64,000 bases of DNA from Mycobacterium sp. SMC-2 (GTDB lineage Bacteria; Actinomycetota; Actinomycetes; Mycobacteriales; Mycobacteriaceae). The notes below the pieces were generated by a model. That model was not told where the DNA came from. It searched no databases and worked only from the letters and a program-made list of their open reading frames with translations. Location: positions 2,418,001 through 2,482,000 of the forward strand of contig NZ_CP079863.1 of NCBI RefSeq assembly GCF_025263485.1, read 5' to 3'. The stretch's first letter is position 1. Every line of letters starts with the position of its first letter. Shown here piece after piece: positions 7,962 through 18,668 of the stretch. The position numbers and the translations under genes were made by a program.

Positions 7962-9152
7962 CTAGTGCTGGCCGTGCTCGTGCTGGCACTCGTGGTCGTG
8001 CCCGGCATCCGGCGCGCCGCCCATCATCCGCAGCATCGGCATGCCGCCCGAGGTGACGAACCGAATGACCAGAACGGCCGTGATGGCCAGGAATGCGATG
8101 TTGAGCCACGTCGTGTAGTTCCACGAGATGGCCGCTTCCATGACCGTCGCGTTGCGCTGAGCGGGGATGAGTTTGGTTGCGCCGAAGAGCAATTCGATGA
8201 GGTAACCGGCGGCAACCATCGACGCGTAGAAAGTGCCCAGCAGCGTCAGCATCATCTTGGTGCCGTAGTACTTGCGGTAGATGTTCAGAATCGGCAGGAT
8301 CAGCAGGTCGGCGTAGATGAACGCGATGACACCGCCGAAGCTGATGCCCCCGTTCCACAGCACCGCGGCCAGCGGCACATTGCCGATCGAGCAGACGAAG
8401 GACACGATCGCCACGACCGGCCCCACGATCGGCCCCCACAGCGCCGACAGGACCGGGTCGTCGGCCAAAAAGAAGCCACGCCAGAACGTTTCGGGAACCC
8501 ACGCCGCGATCGCCCCGGCGATCAACAAACCCAGAACCAGATCCCGAAGTATCGCCAACCACTCCATCACGAACACGTGCGAAACCGAGGTGAAACCCTC
8601 ACCGGAAAAGAGCCGTTGCCAGAACGAGCCTTGCTTCTTGACCGACATGTCCATGGCCGCGTGGCCTTCCATCGATCCGGCGATACCCCGCTCGGCCTGC
8701 GCGCGGGCGGCGTCGATCAGGCGTGAACGCACGAACAACCGGAACAGGACGGCCAGCACCACGATCATCAGCGGACCGCCGACGAACTCCGCGGCGGTGA
8801 ACTGCCACCCCATCAACAGGGCCAGGATGATGCCCAACTCGACCACCAGGTTGGTCGAGCCGATCTCGAAGGCCATCGCGGCGGTGAAGCTGGCGCCTTT
8901 GCGGAAGAGCGATCGGGCCAGGGCGACCGCGGCGTAGGAGCAGGAGGACGACGCCGCGCCCAGCCCGGCGGCGAGCGCCAGGGTGCGCGGCCGGTCGTCG
9001 CCCAACAGGGAGACGACCGTCGAGCGCCGTACCACCGCCTGCACCACCGCCGACAGGGCGAAGCCCAAGATCAGCGCCCACAGGATTTCCCAGGTCATCG
9101 ACCCGGCAACCGCCAACGCGTGCCCGACCGCTCCCAGCGCCGTGTGTGTCAC
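7962..9152 (-). CDS. DUF318/ArsP-type permease with His-rich tail (Rv2963-like)
   Basis: Integral membrane permease of 396 residues with about eight hydrophobic segments, arranged as two halves around a central soluble loop (residues about 150-195). Conserved family cysteines lie in ASSSCSYAA and FVCSIGNVPLAAVLW. The C-terminus GHDHECQHEHGQH is rich in His with a Cys, a likely metal-binding tail. The family includes ArsP, which exports methylated arsenicals, but the best match by position is Rv2963. I recall Rv2963 as a member of the copper-responsive RicR regulon. A RicR-type palindrome lies 43 bases upstream of the GTG start. Copper as the transported or sensed metal is inference. Start choice is moderately sure; no strong ribosome binding site is seen. 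Confidence 0.85.
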   Translation of the reverse strand: MTHTALGAVGHALAVAGSMTWEILWALILGFALSAVVQAVVRRSTVVSLLGDDRPRTLALAAGLGAASSSCSYAAVALARSLFRKGASFTAAMAFEIGSTNLVVELGIILALLMGWQFTAAEFVGGPLMIVVLAVLFRLFVRSRLIDAARAQAERGIAGSMEGHAAMDMSVKKQGSFWQRLFSGEGFTSVSHVFVMEWLAILRDLVLGLLIAGAIAAWVPETFWRGFFLADDPVLSALWGPIVGPVVAIVSFVCSIGNVPLAAVLWNGGISFGGVIAFIYADLLILPILNIYRKYYGTKMMLTLLGTFYASMVAAGYLIELLFGATKLIPAQRNATVMEAAISWNYTTWLNIAFLAITAVLVIRFVTSGGMPMLRMMGGAPDAGHDHECQHEHGQH

Positions 9153-9194
9153 TTGGTACCCGCTTTCCGGCTCGGATTGTACCCCGGCACACTA

Positions 9195-9209
9195 TACCCC
9201 GAGGGGGTA
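9195..9209. promoter_or_regulatory. RicR/CsoR-type copper operator
   Basis: TACCC-N5-GGGTA, with CGAGG as the spacer, is an exact match to the palindrome reported for mycobacterial RicR targets. It is set in the longer dyad ATACCCCGAGGGGGTAT. It lies 43 bases before the start of the permease gene and 260 bases before mas, so it should control the permease (and possibly the flavodoxin gene), with derepression by copper. Confidence 0.75.
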
Positions 9210-9418
9210 TTTGGCAACGGGTTTCGCCAGCCGGTGGCTCCGGAGAAAACCCAGGTCATTCGCGTGAAGGCCGAGGGGACCGGCCGAAATCCCTGATTCA
9301 CATCACCCCGTTTGCTTCGAGCGTCTAAGCTTGGCGCTTCGTTGGGTTCCGCGTCGAAACCCGCTCGGGTTGGGGGGCGCGAGCGATGCTGCGCTGCGCC
9401 CTCTCAATTTCACCAATG

Positions 9419-9443
9419 CCGGCGATACTCGCAACATCGCCGG
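9419..9443. promoter_or_regulatory. Perfect 8-bp dyad in the mas leader
   Basis: CCGGCGAT-N9-ATCGCCGG lies 26 bases upstream of the mas ATG. It may be an operator or an RNA hairpin near the ribosome binding region. The 9210-9469 interval holds no gene and should contain the mas promoter; no convincing -10/-35 pair was identified. Confidence 0.4.
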
Positions 9444-9469
9444 TTGGCCCGAGACGAGGTTGAACGGCG

Positions 9470-12400
9470 ATGGAACCACGCGTCACCCCCATTGCGGTCA
9501 TCGGAATGGGATGCCGGCTTCCTGGCGGGATCGACTCGCCCGAGACGTTCTGGCAGGCGTTGCTGCGGGGCGACGATCTGGTGACCGAGATCCCCGCCGA
9601 CCGGTGGGACGTTGAGGATCACTACGACCCCGAGCGCGGAGTGCACGGCCGGTCGGTATCGCGGTGGGGCGGCTTCATCGATGACGCCGGCGGCTTCGAC
9701 GCCTCCTTCTTCGGCTTCGGCGAACGCGAAGCGACCGCCATCGACCCGCAGCACCGCTTACTGCTGGAGACGTCGTGGGAAGCGATCGAGCATGCCGGCA
9801 TCGCGCCACCGTCGTTGAGCGGTTCGCGCACCGGCGTGTTCGTGGGGATGTGCCAGCAGGACTACACGTTGATGAGCGGCGATGCGGGCGTGATGGAGGA
9901 CGCCTACGGCTACACCTGCACCCCGTTCAGCATGGCCTCCGGGCGGATCGCCTACGGGCTGGGGCTGGTGGGCCCGGCCGTCACGCTCGACACCTCCTGC
10001 TCGTCCGGCCTGCTCGCCGTGCACCTGGCGTGCTCGAGCCTGAACACGGGCGAAAGCGATCTGGCCCTGGCCGGCGGCGCGATGCTGGTGCTGGATCCCC
10101 GTGTTTCGGCGTCCGCGTCCGCGCAGGGCATGCTCTCGCCCACCGGCCGCTGCCACACGTTCGACGTCGCGGCCGACGGGTTCGTCCGTTCCGACGGGTG
10201 TGCGGTGGTACTGCTCAAGCGCCTGCCCGATGCGCTGCGCGACGGCGACCGCATCCTGGCGGTGGTCCGCGGCACGGCGGTCAACCAGGACGGTCGTTCC
10301 GAGACGATCACGACGCCGTCCTGCCACGCGCAGGCCGCGGTGTACCGGGCGGCGCTGGACACGGCCGGAGTCGACCCGGCCACCGTCGGCATGGTGGAGG
10401 CGCACGGCACCGGAACCCCGAAGGGCGACCCGCTCGAGTTCACCAGCCTGACCGAGGTTTACGGCGCGGGCGGCAATCGCGTCGCGGTCGGATCGGCCAA
10501 GAGCAACGTCGGGCACACCGAGGCGGCGGCGGGCGCGGTCGGGTTGGTCAAGGCGGTGCTGGGGCTGCAGCACGGGGTGGTGCCGCCGATGGCCCACTTC
10601 ACCCGCTTGCCCGACGAGCTGGCCGGCATCGAAACGGGATTGTTTGTGCCGCAAGAGGTTACGCCGTGGCCGGACAAGGGCGAGGGGCCGCGGCGGGCCG
10701 GGGTGACGTCGTTCGGCATGTCGGGCACCAACGTGCACGCCGTCCTCGAGCAGGCGCCCGATGCCGGCGCTGACACCCGGGTCGCGGAAAGCCCACGGCC
10801 GCTGCTGTTTCCGCTGTCGTCGACTTCCGCCGACGAGCTGCGCCGGACCGCGGGGCGGCTGGCCGGCTGGCTGGACGGCAACCGCGACACCGTGTCCGCC
10901 GCCGACCTGGCCTACACCCTGGCGCGGCGCCGGGGACACCGGACCGTGCGCACCGCGGTGACCGCTTGTAGCATCGACGAGCTGACCGCCGGGTTGCGCG
11001 AAATCGCCGGCGGTGACGCCCCTTACCCGCCGGCGGCGGGTCACGACGACCGCGGGCCGGTGTGGATCTTCTCCGGACAGGGCTCGCAGTGGGCCGGGAT
11101 GGGCGCGGAGCTGCTGGCCAGGGAGCCGGCGTTCGCCACCGCGGTCGCCGAGGCCGAGCCGCTGATCGCGGCGGAGTCGGGTTTCTCGGTGACGGAGGCG
11201 ATGTCGGCGCCGGAGACGGTCACCGGCATCGATCGGGTGCAGCCGACGCTGTTCGCCTTCCAGGTCGCGCTGGCCACCGCGATGCGCGCCTACGGTGTGC
11301 GGCCCGGGGCGGTCATCGGCCACTCGATGGGCGAGATCGCGGCGGCCGTCGTCGCGGGGGCTCTGTCGCTGCACGACGGCGTCAAGGTGATCTGCCGGCG
11401 CTCCAAGCTGATGGCCCGCATCGCGGGTGCGGGAGCGATGGCCTCGGTGGAGCTGCCGGCCCAGCAGGTGCGCGACGAATTGGCCGCCCGAGGCGTCGGC
11501 GACGTGGCGGTCTCGGTGATCGCCTCGCCCAGCTCCACGGTGATCGGTGGGGCGACGCAGACCGTGCGCGATCTGGTGGCGCAGTGGGAGGCCCGCGAGG
11601 TGATGGCGCGCGAGGTGGCCGTGGACGTCGCCTCGCATTCGCCTCAGGTCGACCCGATCCTCGCCGAGTTGGCCGACCAGCTCGCCGACCTCACCCCGAC
11701 GGCAGCGGAAGTGCCGTATTACTCTGCGACGCTTGATGATCCACGCGCCCGGCCTGCCTTCGACGCCGGCTACTGGGTGGACAACCTGCGGCAGTCGGTG
11801 AAGTTCGCGGGCGCGGTGCAGGCGGCCCTCGACGACGGCCACCGCGTCTTCGGTGAACCGTCGCCGCATCCGCTGCTGACCCGGGCGGTGGAACAGACCG
11901 CGAGCGCCTCTGACGTCGGCATCGCCGCGCTCCCGGCCATGCGCCGCGAGCAGCCGGTGCCGCACGGCCTGCTGGGCTTCCTCGCGGACCTTTTCAGCGC
12001 CGGTGCCGCCATCGACTTCTCGGTGCTGTATCCGGGCGGTCGTCTGGTGGACGCCCCGCTGCCGACGTGGACGCACAAGCGGCTGCTCATCGACGCCGAC
12101 GGGTCGAATTCGCGGTCGCGCGGGCAATTCACGCTCGACGTGCACCCGCTCCTGGGCGCGCACGTGCGGCTGCCGGAGCAACCGGAACGCCACGCGTGGC
12201 AGGGCGGGGTCGGCACCGCGGCGCTGCCCTGGCTGGGCGACCATCGGGTGAACGGGCTGGCGGTCTTTCCCGGGGCCGGCTTCTGCGAGATGGCGCTGGC
12301 CGCCGCCGCCGCGGTGCTGGGCCCCGATTGCGAGGTCCGAGATGTTCGCTTCGAGCAGATGCTGCTGCTGGACGACGAGACACCGGTGAGCGCGGTGGCG

Positions 12401-15400
12401 TCGATCCGGGACGCCGGCGTCGCCGACTTCGTAGTGGAGACCGACCGCGACGGGGAGCGAGTCCGCAGCGCCGCCGCGGAGTTGCACGCGGCCGCTGACG
12501 AACAGCCACCGCGACGCGACATCGCCGCCCTGCTGGCCACCCACCCGCAACTGGGTGACGGTGCCGCGCTGCGGCAGTCGTTCGCCGAGCGCGGCGTCGA
12601 GTACGGTCCCGCATTCACCGGTCTGGTCTCGACGCGCACCGCCGAAGGCAAGAGCCGCAGCGTGGTGGCCGAGGTCGCGTTGCCCGGCGCCGTCCGTGCG
12701 GAGCAGGGGAGTTACGGCGTGCACCCCGCCTTGTTGGATGCCTGCTTCCAGACCGTGCTGGCGCACCCCGCCGTCGGTCAGGCCGCGCAAGGAGGCCTGC
12801 TGCCGTTGAGCGTCGCGCGCCTGCGCCGCCACGGTCCCACCCGCGGCGCGCGCTACTGCCACCTGCGGCTCGTCGCGGCGACCGCGTCGTCGGTGGACGT
12901 CGATCTCGACCTGCTGGATTCCGAGGGCGCCGTGGTGCTCGCCGTCCAGGGCCTGCGCATGGGAATCAGCCGCGGCGGTGCCGACCAGCTGATGTCCGAG
13001 CGGCTGCTGACCATCGACTGGCAGCAGCAGACGCTGCCGCCGACCCCCGAGCGCGCCGTTGGCGCTTGGCTGCTGATCAACACCGCCGAGGCGGACCTGC
13101 TCGCGTCCAGGCTCACCGATACAATGAAATCCCTTGGCGCACAATGCGACACGCTGAGCTGGCCGGAGCAGGCCGACCACCGGGTCAACGGCGAACGGCT
13201 CGGCGCCGCGGTGCGCGGCGGCCTCGAAGGGGTGGTGATCGTTTGCCCGCCGCCGGCCGGGGAGCCCGACGAGCAGGGCCTGCTGGACGGCCGTGAGCAG
13301 GTGCGCCATGTGGTGCGCATGATCCGCGACCTGCCGGAGATGTCGGCGACGCCGCCGCGGCTGTATGTGCTCACCCGGCGGGCCCAGATCGTGCTGGCCG
13401 AGGACGAGCCGAACCTGGTGCAGGCCGGGCTGCGCGGCCTGCTACGGGTGGTCGGCGCGGAGAACCCGCAACTGCAGACCACCCAGATCGACCTGGAGGG
13501 CGACGCCGACGTCGAACGGGTGGCGCACGAGCTGCTGTCGGGTTCGGCCGAGGACGAGACCGCCTGGCGTGGCGGGCAGTGGTACACCGCGCGGCTGCGC
13601 TGCACGCCGCTGGGGGCCGACGAACGGCGGGTCACCACGGTCAACCACGAAACCGAGCGGATGCGCGTGGTGGTTCGCCACCCCGGTGACCTGCAGACAC
13701 TGGAATTCATTGCCCTGGACCGCAAGACGCCGGGGCCGGGCGAGGTGGAGGTCGCGATCGACGCATCGAGCGTCAACTTCGCCGAAGTCCTTGCCGCACT
13801 TGGCCGCTACCCCGACTTGGAGGGCGAGCCCCATCAGTTGGGATTCGACCTGGGCGGTGTGGTGACCCGCGTCGGCGCGGACGTCACCGACCACCGGGTC
13901 GGCGACAGAGTGGGCGGTTTCTCCGGCTTCGCCAACGGCAGCTGGGGCACGTTCGTCACCTGCGATGCCCGGCTGGTGGCCACCCTGCCGTCCGGTCTGA
14001 CCGCCGGGCAGGCCGCCGCCGCGGCGACGGCGTACGGCACCGCCTGGTACGGGCTGTACGAGCTGGCCAGGATCTCGGCCGAGGACAAGGTGCTCATCCA
14101 CTCCGGCACCGGCGGGGTCGGTCAGGCCGCGATCGCGATCGCGCGGATGGTGGGGGCCGAGGTCTTCGCCACCGCGGGTAGCCCGGAGCGCCGGGACATG
14201 CTGCGCGACATGGGCATTGAGCACGTCTACGACTCACGCAGCACGGCGTTCGCCGACGAGATACGCCGCGACACCGACGGGTACGGCGTCGACCTCGTGC
14301 TCAACTCGCTGACCGGGTCCGCCCAGCGCGCCGGGTTGAACCTGCTCGCCTACGGCGGGCGGTTCGTCGAAATCGGCAAGCGGGACATCTACGACGACGC
14401 CCGCCTGGGTCTGTTTCCCTTCCGCCACAACCTCACGTTCTACGCCGTCGACCTGGCGCTGCTCACCAAGACGCATCCGCGGCGCGTGCAGGAACTGCTG
14501 CGGGCGGTATACCAGCGGATCGCCGATGGCGATCTGCCGCAGCCGATGTGCACCGAATACCCGATATCGGAGGCGGCGACGGCGATCAGGGTGATGAGCG
14601 GCGCCGAGCACACCGGCAAGTTGGTGCTCACCGTGCCGCGCACCGGCCAGACCCGCGCGGTGCTGCCGCCGGAGCAGGCTCCGGTGTTCCGCGACGACGG
14701 CGCCTACATCGTCACCGGCGGCCTGGGCGGCCTGGGCTTGTTCCTGGCTTCCGAGATGGCCAAGGCGGGTTGCGGTCGGATCGTGCTGACCGCCCGCTCC
14801 AACCCGACCCCCAAGGCGCGCCAGGCAATTGAACGGCTACGCGCGGACGGGACCGACGTCGTCGTGGAAAGCGGCAACATCGCCGAGGCCGACACCGCGG
14901 CCCGGGTGGTGGCCGCGGCCACCGCGACCGGCCTTCCGCTGCGCGGAGTGCTGCATGCCGCCGCGGTGGTCGAGGACGCCGTGCTGGCCAACATCACCGA
15001 CGAGCTGATCGACAAGGACTGGGCTCCAAAGGTCAACGGGGTCTGGAATTTACATCACGCGACGGCCGGGCAACCGCTGGACTGGTTCTGCTCCTTCTCG
15101 TCGGTGGCCGCGCTGTTCGGCTCGGCGGGCCAGGGCGCCTACGCCGCCGCCTCGAGTTGGCTGGACGCGTTCACCCACTGGCGCCGCAGCCAGGGCTTGC
15201 CCGCCACCACGATCGCGTGGGGGGCGTGGGGCGAGATCGGCCGCGCCACCTTCCTGGCGGCCGGCGGCCGCACCACGATGATCGCCCCGGCGGAGGGCGC
15301 GCAGGCGTTCGAGACGCTGCTGCGTTACGACCGCGGCTACACCGGCTACGTTCCGACGGCGGGCGCGCCCTGGCTGGCCGCGCTGGTGGCCCGCAGCCCG

Positions 15401-15748
15401 TTCGCCGAGGCCTTCCAGTCCGCCGGAGAACAGCGCGGCGGCGAGGGCGCCACGCTGCGGGCCGAACTGCGGACGCTGTCGCCCGAGGAGTGGCCGGCCC
15501 GGCTCCGTCGCCTGATCACCGAGCAGACGGGGCTGATCCTGCGCCGCCCGATCGATCCCGACCGCCCGTTCGCCGATCACGGCCTGGATTCGCTGGGCAA
15601 CCTCGAACTGCGGACCCGCATCGAAGCCGAGACGGGAATACGGATCACCCCCAAGGTCGTGGCGACCTACAACTCCGCGCGCTCCCTGAGCCTGCACCTG
15701 ACCGAGGCGCTGGTGGCCGAAGGGGAGGGCGCCGCCGCGGCGTCCTAG
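9470..15748 (+). CDS. mas: Mycocerosic acid synthase-type iterative polyketide synthase
   Basis: Single-module iterative PKS of 2092 residues that elongates a fatty acid with methylmalonyl units to methyl-branched acids. Domains in order: KS (about 10-430, active Cys177 in DTSCSSG), AT (about 530-830, Ser619 in [10 protein letters not shown] ending at His723, the methylmalonyl-type signature), DH (His925 in [12 protein letters not shown]), ER ([15 protein letters not shown] near 1544), KR ([11 protein letters not shown] near 1748, Tyr in GQGAYAAAS) and ACP (Ser2041 in GLDSLGN). The full DH-ER-KR set implies complete reduction each round. The N-terminus, including [10 protein letters not shown], is closer to Mas (Rv2940c, about 2111 aa) than to Pks2/Pks5 as I recall them. 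The KS has DTSCSSG where DTACSSG is usual. The gene is convergent with papA5, as in M. tuberculosis, but its usual neighbour fadD28 is absent. Confidence 0.87.
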   Translation: MEPRVTPIAVIGMGCRLPGGIDSPETFWQALLRGDDLVTEIPADRWDVEDHYDPERGVHGRSVSRWGGFIDDAGGFDASFFGFGEREATAIDPQHRLLLETSWEAIEHAGIAPPSLSGSRTGVFVGMCQQDYTLMSGDAGVMEDAYGYTCTPFSMASGRIAYGLGLVGPAVTLDTSCSSGLLAVHLACSSLNTGESDLALAGGAMLVLDPRVSASASAQGMLSPTGRCHTFDVAADGFVRSDGCAVVLLKRLPDALRDGDRILAVVRGTAVNQDGRSETITTPSCHAQAAVYRAALDTAGVDPATVGMVEAHGTGTPKGDPLEFTSLTEVYGAGGNRVAVGSAKSNVGHTEAAAGAVGLVKAVLGLQHGVVPPMAHFTRLPDELAGIETGLFVPQEVTPWPDKGEGPRRAGVTSFGMSGTNVHAVLEQAPDAGADTRVAESPRPLLFPLSSTSADELRRTAGRLAGWLDGNRDTVSAADLAYTLARRRGHRTVRTAVTACSIDELTAGLREIAGGDAPYPPAAGHDDRGPVWIFSGQGSQWAGMGAELLAREPAFATAVAEAEPLIAAESGFSVTEAMSAPETVTGIDRVQPTLFAFQVALATAMRAYGVRPGAVIGHSMGEIAAAVVAGALSLHDGVKVICRRSKLMARIAGAGAMASVELPAQQVRDELAARGVGDVAVSVIASPSSTVIGGATQTVRDLVAQWEAREVMAREVAVDVASHSPQVDPILAELADQLADLTPTAAEVPYYSATLDDPRARPAFDAGYWVDNLRQSVKFAGAVQAALDDGHRVFGEPSPHPLLTRAVEQTASASDVGIAALPAMRREQPVPHGLLGFLADLFSAGAAIDFSVLYPGGRLVDAPLPTWTHKRLLIDADGSNSRSRGQFTLDVHPLLGAHVRLPEQPERHAWQGGVGTAALPWLGDHRVNGLAVFPGAGFCEMALAAAAAVLGPDCEVRDVRFEQMLLLDDETPVSAVASIRDAGVADFVVETDRDGERVRSAAAELHAAADEQPPRRDIAALLATHPQLGDGAALRQSFAERGVEYGPAFTGLVSTRTAEGKSRSVVAEVALPGAVRAEQGSYGVHPALLDACFQTVLAHPAVGQAAQGGLLPLSVARLRRHGPTRGARYCHLRLVAATASSVDVDLDLLDSEGAVVLAVQGLRMGISRGGADQLMSERLLTIDWQQQTLPPTPERAVGAWLLINTAEADLLASRLTDTMKSLGAQCDTLSWPEQADHRVNGERLGAAVRGGLEGVVIVCPPPAGEPDEQGLLDGREQVRHVVRMIRDLPEMSATPPRLYVLTRRAQIVLAEDEPNLVQAGLRGLLRVVGAENPQLQTTQIDLEGDADVERVAHELLSGSAEDETAWRGGQWYTARLRCTPLGADERRVTTVNHETERMRVVVRHPGDLQTLEFIALDRKTPGPGEVEVAIDASSVNFAEVLAALGRYPDLEGEPHQLGFDLGGVVTRVGADVTDHRVGDRVGGFSGFANGSWGTFVTCDARLVATLPSGLTAGQAAAAATAYGTAWYGLYELARISAEDKVLIHSGTGGVGQAAIAIARMVGAEVFATAGSPERRDMLRDMGIEHVYDSRSTAFADEIRRDTDGYGVDLVLNSLTGSAQRAGLNLLAYGGRFVEIGKRDIYDDARLGLFPFRHNLTFYAVDLALLTKTHPRRVQELLRAVYQRIADGDLPQPMCTEYPISEAATAIRVMSGAEHTGKLVLTVPRTGQTRAVLPPEQAPVFRDDGAYIVTGGLGGLGLFLASEMAKAGCGRIVLTARSNPTPKARQAIERLRADGTDVVVESGNIAEADTAARVVAAATATGLPLRGVLHAAAVVEDAVLANITDELIDKDWAPKVNGVWNLHHATAGQPLDWFCSFSSVAALFGSAGQGAYAAASSWLDAFTHWRRSQGLPATTIAWGAWGEIGRATFLAAGGRTTMIAPAEGAQAFETLLRYDRGYTGYVPTAGAPWLAALVARSPFAEAFQSAGEQRGGEGATLRAELRTLSPEEWPARLRRLITEQTGLILRRPIDPDRPFADHGLDSLGNLELRTRIEAETGIRITPKVVATYNSARSLSLHLTEALVAEGEGAAAAS

Positions 15749-15758
15749 CGGCGCCGGT

Positions 15759-17012
15759 TCACTCCATCACCCAACTGTCCTCGTCGACCAACGAGCACAG
15801 CCGCGAATGGATTGCCTCCAAAGTCTTTTCGCGTCCCGGCAGGTGCGCGTGGTGCTCGATGAACAGCCGGTTCGCGAAGGTTCCGACGCTGTAGAGGTCG
15901 ACGGGCGCACGGGTGGGGAAGTAGAGCTCGCTTTGAAAGTCCTCCAACTCGATCTCGTCGGGTACCCGCAGCGGGGGGATGGTGCCGGTGTCGGTGCACA
16001 GCACCACCGGAGGCAGCCCGGCCGGGGTGCCTTGGTATTGCAGGTTGAAATGCATTGCCGATTGCTGGATTACGCCGTCCGCCAAATCCGTGCGGAAAGA
16101 ATCCACGATCCCGCGGGCCAGATCCACCAGATCGGTGTCGGCCCTGATCTCGGCGAGATAGGTGGCCACCCCCAGCGGCAGCGTGCTGCCGGTGAGACTC
16201 ACCGGGGGGGAGAGCAGGTAACGCAGGTCGACCGGATAGATGTAGGGAATCGGGATGTGCGGGGTATTGCGCAGCTCCCACTCGGCCAGCAGAATCGCCG
16301 CCGCCACCACGGAGTTGAGGCTGAGCTGATTGGCCAGGCCGAACTCCACCAATTCCGCCGTCTCCTCTTCGGTGAACCGGACCCGGGCGATCGGGATGGG
16401 TTGGATCGCATCGGGATTCGGCATCGCCGGCGGCTTCTCCGATTCGGGCAGGTCGTAGACGAACATCGCCTTGAACAGCTTTTCCAGCCCGGACCGCTGC
16501 TGCTTGGCCACGCCGCGCTGTTCGAGCAGCAGCTCCAGCGCTTCGGGCGCGGGTTGCGGCGTGATCGGGGGCGGTGCCCCGGTGGTCACGACATCGGTGT
16601 ACAGGGAGAAGAGTTCCTCGAGGAGACCGAATGCGTGGTGTGCGTCGGCCAGGCTGTGGTGGGTGTAGAGCGTCAATTCGGTGCGTGCGCCGCTGCGCTT
16701 CAACCGGAGATTGAGCAAGGTTTGCGTCTGGTCGAGTCGCATGCCCGCGGCCGCCGGGTCGACGTCGTCGTCGATCACCCAGATGCCCGGGTGCATCAGG
16801 TCTTCGGCCACGATCTGGTAGCGGCCGTCGTCGCCCTTCTCCAGCCGGCCGGTGAAGACCGGATGGGACTCCAGCAGCGCGTCGAAGGCGTCGGCCATCG
16901 CGTCGAGGTCGACGGGGCCGTTGATGAACGCGGTGAACGCGAAATAGGTTTCGTTGACCGCGAAGACCTCTTCGCTGCGCGTCAGCTTGCGGATAACGGA
17001 TCCGGGAAACAT
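15759..17012 (-). CDS. papA5: Phthiocerol/mycocerosate acyltransferase PapA5
   Basis: Acyltransferase of 417 residues that moves mycocerosyl chains from the Mas ACP onto the two hydroxyls of phthiocerol-type diols, forming the diester. The fold is that of NRPS condensation domains. The catalytic motif reads HHSLADA (His118-His119 ... Asp123-Ala124); the family consensus HHxxxDG ends in Gly, so the last position is changed while catalytic His and Asp remain. Other family segments: NSVVAAAILLAEWELRNTPH, PIPYIYPVDLRYLL, NGVIQQS-like DGVIQQSAMHF. The ATG at 17012 gives MFPGSVIRKL, the known PapA5 start; a GTG at 17021 is the alternative. It is the last gene of the fadD26-papA5 block and ends ten bases from the mas stop. 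Confidence 0.92.
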   Translation of the reverse strand: MFPGSVIRKLTRSEEVFAVNETYFAFTAFINGPVDLDAMADAFDALLESHPVFTGRLEKGDDGRYQIVAEDLMHPGIWVIDDDVDPAAAGMRLDQTQTLLNLRLKRSGARTELTLYTHHSLADAHHAFGLLEELFSLYTDVVTTGAPPPITPQPAPEALELLLEQRGVAKQQRSGLEKLFKAMFVYDLPESEKPPAMPNPDAIQPIPIARVRFTEEETAELVEFGLANQLSLNSVVAAAILLAEWELRNTPHIPIPYIYPVDLRYLLSPPVSLTGSTLPLGVATYLAEIRADTDLVDLARGIVDSFRTDLADGVIQQSAMHFNLQYQGTPAGLPPVVLCTDTGTIPPLRVPDEIELEDFQSELYFPTRAPVDLYSVGTFANRLFIEHHAHLPGREKTLEAIHSRLCSLVDEDSWVME

Positions 17013-17028
17013 TCTCACCACTTTCTTG

Positions 17029-17859
17029 TCAGCTTGTGCTGGCGCGTCGATAGCCGACCAGCGTCGGCACGATGCACACGACGGTGATGCCGCCGGCCCA
17101 CAACAGTGTCGCGATCATCGGCCACCGCACCGGGCCGCCCAACGACAGGCCGCGCATCGCTTCGATCGCGTAGCTCATCGGCTGGTGCGCGACCACCGGC
17201 TGTATCCATTTCGGAAACTGGTCCACCGGCAAGAAACCGGTCGAGAACACCACGGCGAGAACATGCACCAGGGTGACCGTCTCGAGCAGAAAGTTGTTGG
17301 CGGTGTACAGCGCCACCATCGTGATCAGCGTCGTGAACGCAAGCCCGAATATCAGCGGAACGGCGAGCCAGGCCAGGCTCGCGAACAAGCCCTGCCGAAA
17401 GCGGAAGCCCAGCAGCATGCCCACGCCCAGCACGACCGCCGTGGTGATCATGATCCGAATCATTTCGGCGGCGAGCCGCGAGAGCGCGCCCGACGCGCGG
17501 TGCGCGGGCACCACCCACAGCCGGCGCAACAAGCCATCGGAGCGTTCGCCGATGAGGCCGATCGCGCCGATCGCCGCTCCGTTGATCGTGGCGGCGAGCG
17601 CGTTCAGCGGAACCGTGCCGTACAGCGCGCTGTGACCGGTGACCTGCGAAATGACGTTGCCGAGAATGATGTTCAACGTCAGCAGGAAGAGGACGGGCAG
17701 CACCAGGGCCTCGATCACCGTCGTCAGGTCGCGCGCCCAGCGCAGCAGAATCCGTCGCGTCTGGACCCAGGTCTGGGACACCAGCGTCCGCGGCGAGCCC
17801 TCGTGGTACCGCGGCGGGCCCAACACCAGGCTGGTGGATTCCTGATGCACCAAGGTCAT
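17029..17859 (-). CDS. drrC: ABC transporter permease DrrC
   Basis: Membrane subunit (276 residues) of the DrrABC exporter, required in M. tuberculosis for placing DIM at the cell surface. Six hydrophobic segments are visible, for example ALVLPVLFLLTLNIILG and IRIMITTAVVLGVGMLLGF, with the ABC-2 signature region GERSDGLLRRLWVVPAHRAS between them. The length equals that of M. tuberculosis DrrC. The ATG at 17859 overlaps the drrB stop (ATGA), so the start is firm and translation coupled. The long open frame continuing upstream through drrB is not coding. Confidence 0.94.
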   Translation of the reverse strand: MTLVHQESTSLVLGPPRYHEGSPRTLVSQTWVQTRRILLRWARDLTTVIEALVLPVLFLLTLNIILGNVISQVTGHSALYGTVPLNALAATINGAAIGAIGLIGERSDGLLRRLWVVPAHRASGALSRLAAEMIRIMITTAVVLGVGMLLGFRFRQGLFASLAWLAVPLIFGLAFTTLITMVALYTANNFLLETVTLVHVLAVVFSTGFLPVDQFPKWIQPVVAHQPMSYAIEAMRGLSLGGPVRWPMIATLLWAGGITVVCIVPTLVGYRRASTS

Positions 17860-18668
17860 TTCGCCCGCCTGGCCAACACGATCGCCGATGTCGGTACGAG
17901 CAAGACCGTCAGCCCGCATAACCACCCCAGCGTCGGTGCCATCACCGGCCACGTCACCGATCCGCCGTACGGAGCGGCGTCGCCGGCCAGGGCGCGCAAA
18001 GCGATCACGAACTGGGACACCGGCTGGTTGCGGACCATCGGCTGGATCCAGTGCGGAAACTGCTGTGCGGGTTGGACTCCGGTGGACAGCAGCCCGAAGA
18101 TCAACGGCGGCAGGATGAGCAGCGGCGTCATGGCTTGCGGGTTGCGGGTTCCGGTGCCGATCAGGTCGGCGCCGAAGGACAACATCGACCCGATCGCCAC
18201 CACCAACACGCAAAAGGCGGCGATGTAGATCGCCGAGCGGTGAAACCGGAACCCGATCACGTAGCCACAGATCACCGCGACGAGCACCGAAATGGTGCAC
18301 CGGTACACCGCGGCCGAGATGCGGGCGCCCACCGGGGCGAACGGAGCCATCGGCATGGATCTGAACCGCCGATTGATGCCCTGCACCGAATCGGTCGCGG
18401 CCCGAAACGCCGTCGACATCGCGGCGAAGGTGATCGCCTGCAGCGCGATCAACGGCATCACGTATTGCGCGTAGCTGCTGGACAGTCCCTTGGTCGCGGT
18501 GCCCATGACCTGGTGCAGCGGGATGTAGAAGCCGGCCGTGAAGACCACCGAGGACGCGACGGTCACGATCAGCTCGCCGTTGCGCAACGTCGGTGCGATG
18601 AAGCGGGTGGTGAGCACCCACCACTGCGTCAGCGTGGACAGGTGGCGCTCGGTGGTGGTGGCGGTCAC
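17856..18668 (-). CDS. drrB: ABC transporter permease DrrB
   Basis: Second membrane subunit (270 residues; about 289 in M. tuberculosis) of the DrrABC exporter, ABC-2 type. It has about six membrane helices and the coupling segment QGINRRFRSMPMAPFAPV. The GTG at 18668 overlaps the drrA stop (GTGA). Two homologous permeases, DrrB and DrrC, form the channel for the ATPase DrrA. The conserved motif FPHWIQPMVRNQPVSQ has its counterpart FPKWIQPVVAHQPMSY in DrrC. Confidence 0.94.
   Translation of the reverse strand: MTATTTERHLSTLTQWWVLTTRFIAPTLRNGELIVTVASSVVFTAGFYIPLHQVMGTATKGLSSSYAQYVMPLIALQAITFAAMSTAFRAATDSVQGINRRFRSMPMAPFAPVGARISAAVYRCTISVLVAVICGYVIGFRFHRSAIYIAAFCVLVVAIGSMLSFGADLIGTGTRNPQAMTPLLILPPLIFGLLSTGVQPAQQFPHWIQPMVRNQPVSQFVIALRALAGDAAPYGGSVTWPVMAPTLGWLCGLTVLLVPTSAIVLARRAK

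Noticed and set aside
7180..8562. A 460-codon frame covering the flavodoxin gene and part of the permease
   Set aside because: Only the part from the ATG at 7869 resembles a protein family and has a ribosome binding site; the rest is antisense-like frame within the permease gene.
9758..13309. Very long minus-strand open frame (1183 codons) opposite mas
   Set aside because: High GC creates long antisense frames; the translation is His/Arg/Gly-rich without any family signature, while the plus strand encodes an intact synthase.
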